Shown: piece by piece, positions 1 to 8,882 of the stretch
Position numbering within the stretch: the first letter of the stretch is position 1
Layout of the letters: each line of letters opens with the position of its first letter
Source of the DNA: Corylus avellana
Taxonomy: Eukaryota; Streptophyta; Magnoliopsida; Fagales; Betulaceae
Reading direction: 5' to 3'
NCBI RefSeq assembly: GCF_901000735.1
Contig: NC_081549.1
Span: 372,001-436,000, forward strand
DNA length: 64,000 nt
Notes under the pieces: model-generated
Database searches by the model: none
What the model was told of the DNA's origin: nothing
The model's input: only the letters and a program-made list of their open reading frames with translations
Made by a program: the position numbers and the translations under genes

Positions 1-2665
1 TTCCTCAAAATCACCAGAAAGCTCCATTATCTGTAAAATAATCTGAAACTCGTTAGAAATAAGAACAGAAAACGCAACATCGTATTTATGGCAATCATAT
101 ATATTTTCTAGTCATATGGCTATGATCACACTTTAATCGTTGTATATTTCTTAAACAGTAAACTAAATAATTCAATTCCAAAACATCAATGCTACATTGC
201 TATCTCTAGCTATCTGCATTTGCATATTTCTTTCGAATGTAGTGCTAAAACTAGAGAAAATTTGAATTGACTTGAAAGATGGACATCTTTCAATTAGATG
301 CAAATAAAGACTTTTAGATTAAAACATATCTTTCATAATTATTTGAATTACTATTTATTTATTGTAAATAAATCTAACAAGGCCTTGCTTGTTGAGGGGA
401 TCGTAACCATTAACCGTTACCCCTAATCAAGCTTTTTTTTTTTTTCTTTGGCTTGTTTTTCAACAAGCTCTTTGCACTGCTGAGTGTCTCTTCTTTGGTT
501 GTGGAATAATATTTTGATCTAGGAAGAATATTAGGCTTTCTCTGCCTTTTGATTATCCAGAATTCTGTTTGGTTGCTGTATATTGAAGTCTGCTTCAGTG
601 AAGTTCTGCTTGCTATGGTTTTAGCTGATGGATTTGTATGGTTTTCCTTGTATTTTGTTTGGTTTCTGGTTGTGCGTGGGAGTTCTATGTAATTAGGGAA
701 TGGCTTAGGCTGTTGGTTGTATAGATTGGTCTTTCCTAAGTTTCCTTTCTGTTCAGCTTCCTGGTTTGACTAGCTGATTGCAAGAGGGTGTTGTATTCTT
801 TGTTGATTATTAAAATTTAGTCTTTCATCCAAATATATAAATGAAGTGTTAAATGGCATAAGTATTACCTGTAGTGCAAGTGTTTCAAAGCATTGCTTCA
901 CATTTTCTTTAGTTTTAGCACTAGTTTCAAAAAACGAACATTCGAGCCCTTTTGCTAGTGCGGTTCCCTCTTCCTGACTTACAACTCTTTCAGAATCCTG
1001 GAATCACGTACAAATCCAATAGCATAACTAATTATGATAAACTGGGAGCCTTAATTTAGAAATTTTATTTTATAAATAATCATCAATGTTTTTTTTTTAA
1101 TTAATAACTAAAGAATAAATGCATATTATCACAAGAATTTATCCTTGAAAGTGAAAAATAGACCACTAATCCTAATTGAAGTTCATTATCAATCTATTTC
1201 CATTTACTATTTGTGGGTTCTGATCACATGGCAACAACATATATAATGACTTTTCTTTTACTGGCCAATAAGATAGGGGGAATATAGAACTTACTCTATC
1301 AACTTTATTTCCAACAAACATCATCACACAATCCGGATTATTCGTGCCCACTTCTTTAGCCCAGAAATCTGATATGGCTGTAAAGCTGCTTCTATCCGTT
1401 ATATCATATACTACAATACAAGAAAACATATTGCTAATAACTCTGTTTGATTACCCAATCCATGGGAATATAAAATGAATATATATATTGTTGCTAGCAT
1501 ACCAAGAATAATCCCGTCGGCACCTCGATAAAAAGACTGTGTTAATGTTCTGAACTTGTCCTGTCCAACTGCAACAGACATTACGTGCATTTTCCTAAGA
1601 CAAAGGTTATTTCACATATAAAAAGACATTGATGTTTTGAATCTCAAATTGAAAGACTGCCACAGCTTACCAGTGTCCCAAATTTTGAGCATCAATTTCG
1701 TGTCACCTACGGTGAGCAGCTTGAACTTCAAATCCATATCTACACATACTAAGAACCTCAACATATTACTTTTAACCCATCTAAAGGAAAAGGATAGGCT
1801 TGCATTTTGATTAACCAAAATTAAAGATAAGGACATCCAAAGAGAAGTTTTATATCTATACACACACAGGCCAGGACAATTTATATAGATTAATAAAATT
1901 GATTTTCACCGTCACTGTAACACCCAGTCCCATATTAGAAACATGAGAAGAAGCCTACATAGGGTGAGTAGTTTATAAAAATAGTCATGAGTGTTAAGTC
2001 CCACATTGCCTAATTATTATGTGAAACTGGACTTTATAATGAATTCTAAGAAAGTTCCAAATTGACTAGTCATTCTAGGGTAATAGCGCAGATGTGGCTA
2101 TCGCTTTTTCCTAAGTCATTCCAAATGGTATCAAAGCCACATACTAACGTCAGGTCACGTGGTTTATAAAGATAATCATGAGTGTTAAGTCCCACATTGT
2201 TTAGTTACTCAGTAAAATTGAGTTTCATAATGAATTCTAGGGAAACTCCAAATTGACTAATCCTTTTGGAGTAATAACGCAGATGTGGCTAGCGCATATA
2301 ACAGTCTACTAAATATAGATGTCTGCTAATTAATGTACATTACTTTAATTTATCTATATATATATAGTCTTAAAGTGTCTGTCATAGATACTACATTGTT
2401 ACTCTTTTTGGTTTACTAAAAAAATAGTGGAAAAAGAAAAGCCACATGCATTACTATTTGTGATCAACATATAACGAAACTAAAAGTTGGCTTAAACAAT
2501 AATAGCTATAAAGAAGAAAGTACCATCGGTGGACTGAGGAGGTTCGATGGAGTCGGAGACGAAGCTGGAGATGAGGCTGGTTTTTCCGACTCCGGCATCA
2601 CCGATCAATATGATTTTGAAGGAGTGACTGTAGTCTCCACTGCTTTGAAATGAAGACGAATCCAT
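1..2665 (-). CDS. RABC2: RABC2/Rab18-like small GTPase, copy A (last exon runs off the window)
   Basis: Rab-family GTPase of the plant RABC (Rab18) group; such proteins act as membrane-traffic switches. Exons read on the minus strand are 2665-2524, 1739-1671, 1568-1503, 1410-1295, 997-869 and 30-1 (continuing beyond base 1); all introns are GT-AG. The start is the ATG at 2665, aligned with paralogue C; an upstream in-frame extension is 5' UTR. Visible motifs: P-loop GDAGVGKT, G3 as DTVGQ instead of the usual DTAGQ, G4 NKVD, G5 SAK. Switch I reads STDD where C has PTVG. Exon 4 is two codons shorter than in C. Exon 6 begins IMELSGDFEE, so the usual IMEVPS is changed; whether the tail keeps a prenylation motif cannot be seen. 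No internal stop was found. It is tandem with B and C, all in the same direction. It may be a functional but divergent Rab or one at an early stage of decay. Confidence 0.85.
227..262 (+). repeat. Antisense fragment of Rab exon 5 inside intron 5 of gene A
   Basis: About 35 bases read on the plus strand match the FFECSAKTREN-coding part of a RABC2 exon 5, while the host gene lies on the minus strand. It is therefore an inverted exon fragment in the intron. The same fragment sits in intron 5 of gene B (5733-5767) and in the inverted copies (about 26540-26573 and 21113-21145). It is not seen in intron 5 of gene C. Confidence 0.6.
397..838. mobile_element. Unclassified insertion in intron 5 of gene A
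   Basis: Compared with intron 5 of gene B, which passes directly from the 'aaggcctt' block to the exon 5 flank, gene A has about 440 extra bases here. The insert has a T-rich tract near 431-446 and no coding frame. The same insert is present in the inverted copy (about 25965-26405). I found no clear terminal repeats, so its class is unknown. Confidence 0.45.
1916..2296 (+). mobile_element. TRIM-like miniature LTR element in intron 1 of gene A
   Basis: Two related direct repeats (about 1958-2106 and 2153-2294) share the core 'gtgttaagtcccacattg' and end in 'gcagatgtggct'. Between them, at 2126-2138, lies a sequence close to the initiator-Met-tRNA primer binding site (tggtatcaaagcc). The order LTR, primer site, very short interior, LTR fits a terminal-repeat retrotransposon in miniature. 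Intron 1 of gene B lacks it, so it inserted after A and B separated. The inverted copy lies at about 24500-24885. Confidence 0.55.
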
Positions 2666-2731
2666 TGATTCCTCAAACCCAAGACTCTCTCTCTCTCTCT
2701 TCGTGTGTGTTTGATGATTATAGTGCTTTTC

Positions 2732-2740
2732 TATATATAA
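2732..2740 (-). promoter_or_regulatory. TATA box of Rab gene A
   Basis: The minus strand reads ttatatatag about 70 bases upstream of the ATG at 2665. Genes B and C have TATA-like sequences in comparable places. A CT/AG-rich run lies between the box and the start codon. Confidence 0.5.
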
Positions 2741-2755
2741 GAGCCTGAGCAACAT

Positions 2756-3290
2756 CTGGCAACCAATTAAGCAACGTATTTATTCTATCCTTTTTGCCTC
2801 GTATCTATTTCCTATTTTTTCTTGATGCTATTCCGTTTTATTGAATGGCTTTAGATTAAGGAATATCATGTTATCGATCAATCATTTTTACTTTTGCAGA
2901 CATGTTATTCTCTTTGAAAAATATTAAATGAATACTAATAATAATAAAAAGAATATCCTTGTTCTCAAATCATGATCATAGGTGTTCTGTGCTAAAACCC
3001 AACATTTGCACGCTGGTTTATGAGCTGCAATCCTAATAGACCTCTCGATCTTTTTGTTATAGGGCAGTGGCTGTGGGAGGCGGCTGCTCTCTCACAGGAT
3101 CCCTACAATTTTTCTTTTCTTTCCTCTTTTGACAAAAGATTGTAGCTAGGGAATCTAAATCCATCTAGAGAGATGAAGAAATTGTGGACTACAAGTCTAC
3201 AAGGCTAAAGGATGACTCGAGACACGTAATTCAAACAAATTGGCAAGTTTTAAATGAGATATTCAGTTTTACACATGAGCTATGAGTATT
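2756..3290. repeat. Duplicated upstream block of the Rab tandem array
   Basis: The non-coding sequence upstream of gene A is closely related to that upstream of gene B (about 7500-8030) and, more weakly, gene C (about 12800-13145). Shared landmarks include 'gcaacatctggcaac', the 'tattccgttttattgaatggc' stretch and the 'gggcagtggctgtgggag' block. The unit that duplicated was therefore gene plus promoter region. Confidence 0.7.
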
Positions 3291-3477
3291 TGTTTATTAA
3301 ATACTTGTATGATGATGCAGGATTGAGTGTTAGTTGTTCCCTATTATGTGACTATATATTCATACAAAAAAATAGAATGACAATTGGTAATTATTTTTTT
3401 GAAAAGGAAAACATTCTAGTCATATTTATTCAATTGGTAATTATATAATTAAACAAAATCCAATTTTAAATAATAAA

Positions 3478-3695
3478 AAAGTAGTTATTAATTGTTGTTG
3501 ATAACAAGGCGACAACGTACGTAGGGTGTCGGCATTGATAACTTATTATCAGCAATGACATATCGGTTTAAGTGCTTGTTATATGCGATGAACTCAAACA
3601 TGATATCATGGATGACTTTTGTCATTGTTTATAATAGCATATTAGCAACAACACTAAAGGCATTGCGCTGATGACCAATTTTCTTGTAGTGACAT
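3478..3695. mobile_element. One-ended CACTA-type element remnant
   Basis: The right end reads 'aattttcttgtagtg', the reverse complement of the CACTACAAGAAAATT terminus of plant CACTA transposons. No matching left end was found, so this is a truncated non-autonomous copy without coding sequence. The inverted copy begins at about 23158. Confidence 0.5.
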
Positions 3696-4004
3696 GAAAA
3701 AAAAAAATGCATCTTATTTTTTGCCACCTCTTCCCCTATTGCTGCCTGTTCTTTGCTCTTCTACTACCTCCCACCACTATCACACCAGTACCTCCCTATT
3801 GTCCTTTCATATAGTCAATTAAATAACTTCTGGAAACCGCTCTTTTAGGTATTTGAATATTTCATTAATCTTCTAGCCCATGTATAGTTATTGCTTCAAA
3901 TGACCAAAGCAGAATAAGGCATATCACTTCCAAGCTGATGTAGCAGAAGCGATAAATGTGAATGGGAAAATTGTGTTTCCAATACACAAATCAACACACA
4001 CGTC

Positions 4005-4110
4005 TTCAAGAACTAGTTTAATCGGCTAGGAATCATGCCTCATGAAACGGATGTCACTAGTTTAAATTTTTTCTCCTCTTCTTGTGTGGACATGTAAAAA
4101 AAAAAAAAAA
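4005..4110 (+). mobile_element. tRNA-derived SINE, copy 1
   Basis: The body (ctcatgaaacggatgtcact, then a B-box-like 'agtttaaat' and 'gtggacatgt') ends in a run of about 16 A. A second member at 13328-13440 has a clearer B box ('agttcgaatctcc') and the same tail. Together they indicate a tRNA-derived SINE family. The inverted haplotype copy is at about 22752-22860. Confidence 0.5.
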
Positions 4111-4327
4111 ACGTTGATAAAGAAAATGAAATATTATCGATGGCAATTTTTTTTTTTTTTTTAAAAAAAAAACGTCGTCTCAATGCAATTACTCCCAAAC
4201 TTACGGAAATATTTAGTCCGAAAAGCTATAAAATCTTCTAAATTGAGAATTAGGGAAATATCAATGGAAAATCAGGCTGGAAATCCTTGATCAATTAGTC
4301 TTTTCTTTCCTTCTTGGTTGGGGTAAA

Positions 4328-4459
4328 GATATAGAGCACGCCGGCCGTGATTTTTTTTTTTATTATTATTTTATTATTTTAATTTTTTTGAAAAAAAAAA
4401 AAAAAAAAAATTTAGCCTGGCGTGCTTCACTGTTGAAGCACGCCGGCGTGCTCTATATC
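4328..4459. mobile_element. Foldback element with perfect 18-bp terminal inverted repeats
   Basis: Positions 4328-4345 and 4442-4459 are exact reverse complements (gatatagagcacgccggc). Inside, 'ggcgtgcttc' and 'gaagcacgcc' form a second nested hairpin, and the rest is A/T homopolymer. No coding capacity. This looks like a small MITE or foldback element; the inverted copy is at 22389-22520. Confidence 0.6.
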
Positions 4460-4696
4460 ATGACCCTCTTGGTTGATATTTTGGCTCATTAATGATCTGC
4501 AATAATCACTCCTATCGGTATGCCTAAAAAGTACTACTCGGTCAGTGACGTCAGTCCGTTGGAACTAGAAAGACCTAGCATACATTCTTATTTACCCTTG
4601 CTCCGACGGCCTTGTTTTCGATCCGACCGTCAAGACAAGCTATTGGGTCCGACGGTAAAGTGTGCCACCTTCTCTCCTACATCACAAGCTATTGGG

Positions 4697-5003
4697 TCCG
4701 ATTGCGATTTCAGTAAGTACGATTTTAAAAATTGTATTTTTAAAATCATAAAAATGTTTAGTAAAACATTATAAAAAATACTTTTTCATCAAATATTTGT
4801 CATGCAAAATTGTAATTTTAGTTTAAATTCGCACTTTTTCAAATAAGCACTCTTAACATGCTAGCTTATAGAAATTGCATTTTTTTTTTCTTCCTATTTT
4901 AGATTATGTGTTTTTTAGATTACAATGCCAAACACATTACATTTTGCGATATTTTTTAAAAGCATAAATTATTCTTAAGAAATCATAATTTTAAATGCAC
5001 CCT
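4697..5003. mobile_element. hAT-like MITE, left end replaced
   Basis: AT-rich element without genes. Its complete form in contig 2 (21843-22158) has related ends ('gggtgcattgcgg' and the inverted 'taaggtttcgtttgg'), both running into an 'attgcgatttc'-like sequence. In contig 1 the left terminus is lost and replaced by 12 bases copied from nearby sequence. Confidence 0.45.
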
Positions 5004-5274
5004 AATAAGTCGATTTTGAGATTTTGGGAATTGGTTGAAGTTGTGAAAAAAAGCAAACAATTGACACAAAGCTAATATATATTTTCTGGAGATATTCTTC
5101 TTTTCATTCTCAATACCATCTCCCCACCATCTCTTCCAAGTGCATCTTGATTTTTTCAAAAAAAAAAAAAAAAAAAAAATTTAAGAGGAGATGGTCTGGA
5201 GAATGCATAGAAGCATTCCTCGCCAAGAGGAGTAGTAAAAAATTAAAAGAGAAATTAAAATGTAGACGATCTGT

Positions 5275-7368
5275 TCATGATAAGTGAATCTTGCTTTTTA
5301 GCACCGGCCAGGTACCGCACGAAGTACGAACAACAGGAGCACGGGGAACACGAGGAACGCGAATACCACGACCGCCACCACGAAAACCGCGACCGCGACC
5401 GCGACCACGACCACGACCGCGACCGCCACCACCACCGCCACCGATACCACCGAGAACATCAACAAGACCACCAACACCAGAAAGTTCCATTATCAAGTGG
5501 ATAGGGTTTATCTGCTCCGGAGATTCTTCTTCCTCATGACTAGGAACCTCCATTATCTGTAAAATAATCTCAAACTCGTTAGAAGTAAGAATAGAAAACG
5601 CATCATATTTATGGCAATCATATCGCTATCACACCTTCATCAGTGTATATTTCTGAAACAGTTAACTAATTAATTCAATTCCAAAACATCAATGCTATAA
5701 TATCGCTATCTCTATCCGCATTTACATATTTCTTTCGAATGTAGTGCCAAAACTAGAGAAAATTTGAATTGACTTGAAAGATGCAAATCTTTCATTTAGA
5801 TGCCCACAAATATCTTTCATAATTAAAATATATTTCATAATTATTTAAAATACTATTTAACAAGGCCTTCTTCCTTGTGGAGGGTAAAACGTTATCAAAT
5901 ATCTTTAATATCCAACACTAGGAAGTGTTAAATGGCATAAGTATTACCTGTAGTGCAAGCGTTTCAAAGCACTCCTTCACATTTTCTCTAGTTTTAGCAC
6001 TAGATTCAAAAAACAAACTTTTGAGCGTCCTTGCTAGTCCAAGTCCCTCCTCTCGGCTTACAGCTCTTTCAGAATTCTGAAATCACAATCACATCAACTG
6101 TCATAACTATCTTAATAAATTGGGAGCCTTTAATTAAGAAATTTTATTTTAGAAGCATATATATTAGATAATCATAAGAATTTATCTTTGAAGGCGAAAA
6201 ATAGACCACTAATCCTAATTGAAGTTCATTATCATCAATCTATTTCCATTTACTATTTGTGGGTTCTCATCACATGGCGACAACATAACCTATGACTTTT
6301 CTTTTACTGGCTGTCTCAACTTATGGGGAATATAGAACTTATTCTATCAACTTTATTTCCAACAAGCATCTTCACACAATCCGGATTATTCGTGTGGAGT
6401 CCCACTTCTTTAGCTCAGAAGTCTGATATGGCTGTAAAGCTGCTTCTATCCGTTATATCGTAAACTACAATACAAGAAAAGATATTGGTAATAACTGATC
6501 TGTTTAATTACCCAAACCGTGGGAATATAAAATGACTATATATATATTGTTGCCAGCATACCAAGAATAATCCCGTCGGCACCTCGATAAAAAGACTCTG
6601 TTAGTGTTCTGAATTTGTCCTGTCCAACTGCAACAGACATTACATGCATTTTCCTAAGACAAAGGTTATTTCACATATAAAAAGACATTGATGTTTTGAA
6701 TCTCAAATTGAAAGACTGCCACAGCTTACCAGTGTCCCAAATTTTGAGCATCAATTCCGTGTCACCTACAGTGAGCAGCTTGAACTTCAAATCCATATCT
6801 ACACATAATAAGGACCTCAACATATTACTTAACCCATCAAAAGGAAAAGGAAACACTTGCATTTTGATTAACCAAAATTAAAGATAAGGACCTCCAAAGA
6901 GAAGTTATACATATATACACATGGTCCACGGAGACAGCATTTTAAAACAACTAAATTAGATGAATAAGGTTGATTTTCACTGTCATATCATCTCTGCGTA
7001 CATCAGTTATATAGCAGTCTACTAATGTACATTATTTTATCTATATACAGGTTTAAAGTGTCATCATATAGATGCTACATCGTTACTCTTTTTGGTTTGC
7101 TAAAAAATAGTGGAAAAAGAAAAGCCATATGCATTACTATTTGTGATCAACATATATAACAAAACTAAAAGTTGGCTTAAACAATAATAGCAATAAAGAA
7201 GGAAGTACCATTGGTGGACTGAGGAGTTTCGATGGAGTAGTAGAGGTAGCTAGCGATGAGGCTGGTTTTTCCGACTCCGGCATCACCGATCAATATGATC
7301 TTGACAGAGTTATCGTAGGCTGCACTCCTTTCACAGGGAAACGAATCCTGCAGATCCACTTCAGGCAT
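5275..7368 (-). pseudogene. RABC2-like GTPase, copy B: pseudogene with Arg-Gly-rich tail
   Basis: Same six-exon layout as C: 7368-7209, 6798-6730, 6627-6562, 6464-6343, 6076-5948 and 5556-5275. P-loop GDAGVGKT, DTVGQ, NKVD and SAK are readable. Two lesions break it. In exon 4 the conserved Trp codon after ISDF is TGA, and the donor after exon 4 is AT (aga|ataagt) where A and C have GT. Exon 6 keeps IMEVPS, but its tail is a Gly/Arg-Gly repeat. A small indel near the end shifts the frame past the ancestral stop, so the tail ends without any C-terminal cysteine. A prenylated, membrane-bound Rab is therefore not expected. The other version, at 19493-21548, carries different lesions. Confidence 0.85.
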
Positions 7369-7471
7369 TTGATTCCTCAAACCCAAGAGTCTCTCTCTTT
7401 GTGTGTGTCTGATGATTATAGTGTTTTTTTAGTGTTTGTCTCTGTGTGTGTGTAAAAAGTACCGTGAAAGA

Positions 7472-7490
7472 AATGTATATATAGATATAA
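7472..7490 (-). promoter_or_regulatory. TATA-rich promoter segment of Rab B
   Basis: The minus strand has an alternating tatatctatatata run about 110 bases upstream of the B start codon, in the position of the TATA boxes of A and C. Confidence 0.35.
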
Positions 7491-7499
7491 GAGCTTGAG

Positions 7500-8880
7500 C
7501 AACATCTGGCAACCAATTAAGCAACGTATTTATTCTCTCCTTTTCTCTTTGTATCTATCTCTCATTTTTTTTCTTGATACTATTCCGTTTTATTGAATGG
7601 CTTTAGATTAAGGAATATCGTGTTAATGAATCATTTTTACTTTTGCAGACATGTTATTCTCTTTGAAAAATATTAAATGAATACTCATAATAATAAAAAG
7701 AACATCCTTAATTGTTCTCAAATCATGATCATAGGTGTTCTGCGCTTAATTGTTCTCAAATGCAGCTGCAATCCTAATAGACCTCTCGATCTTTTTGTTA
7801 TAGGGCAGTGGCTGTGGGAGGGGGCTGCTCTCTCACAGCTCCCTACAATTAATTTTTCTTGTCTTTCCTCTTTCAACAAAAGATTGTAGGGAATATTTCT
7901 AAATCCATCTAGAGAGATGAAGAAATTGTGGACTACAAGTACTCTACAAGGCTAAAGGATGAGACACGTAATTCAAACAAATTGGCAAGTTTTAAATGGA
8001 TATTCAGTTTTACACATGAAAAAACACTTGACATTCGTTGGTTATTAGAAGCATCCTGCAAATGGGTTTGGGAAAACAAGTTGCGGTGGCCGGTTTTGAA
8101 AGGATCAAATAACAGGCTTAGAGTGGTTGAATTTTACAGTGATGGTGTTGGGAGGGAGAAAGACATCCAGATAAAAAGGAGATCGAGGATTACAGGAAAT
8201 TAATAGTCAGCATAAATTTTTTTGCCACGTCTTAATAATTCAACATGAAAATTTTGTGCTGTAAAGTAGGATTTGTATTAAATATTTCCATTTGAATACA
8301 TTGATTAGTACTTATTGTTGGGCAATGCAAGTGAATGTAGTAGCTGCAGGATAATTGCGTCTAGTGACCCGGTCAATGCTCTGTTTGGTTTGGCGGTTAA
8401 AAAAAAATAGCAATTTTAAATTGCAGTAGCGTTTGGTAAAATCTCGTTTCAACCATTAAAAATGTGTTTTTTGAAAAATGAATCCCCTTAACTGCGATTC
8501 AAAAATGTGAATTTTTTAATGTTTTCAAACTGTTATTTTTTTAAAAACGAACATCCCAAGGGGACACTTTTGTTTAAAAATAGGCTTTTGGTCTGCAAAA
8601 TAGAGAGACCAAATGGACTCTTAGCTGCATTGGGGAGCACAAAACTACTACGGTTCAGTAATAAGTAGAAAAATGTGTTAAAAAAAAAGGGTAAAAAAAA
8701 CAAAACAAAAGCAAACAATTTCCACAAGTTAATATATGTTATTTGAGAGCCAATATTCCATTTTTCAATGGTACAAGTATTTAAGCAACTTGATGACAGC
8801 AAGAGGAGCAGTAAGAAATTACAAGAGAAATTAAAATGTACATGCATGATCTGTTCATGTTCATGATATGTGAATCTTGC
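7500..8880. other. Intergenic region between Rab B and Rab C
   Basis: The part up to about 8030 is the duplicated Rab upstream block. From about 8378 to 8625 an AT-rich segment starting 'gctctgtttggtt' and ending near 'ccaaatggactc' resembles a hAT-type MITE, but I could not fix its ends or a target-site duplication. No gene is supported. A 91-codon frame at 7928-8203 is broken in the other haplotype copy. Confidence 0.4.
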
Positions 8881-8882
8881 TT

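Noticed and set aside
4880..4895. Homopolymer A/T and G runs (also 4390-4410, 35681-35690, 40288-40303) as possible signals
   Set aside because: Low-complexity tracts without conserved partners.
5277..5539. Plus-strand open frames rich in Arg/Asp/His and Pro/Arg
   Set aside because: They are antisense to the GGT/CGN repeat of Rab B exon 6; repeats of this kind keep several frames open by composition.
7928..8203. 91-codon plus-strand frame upstream of Rab B
   Set aside because: No recognisable domain, and the inverted haplotype copy has a 2-base difference within the frame (aaatgagatatt versus aaatggatatt) that breaks it.
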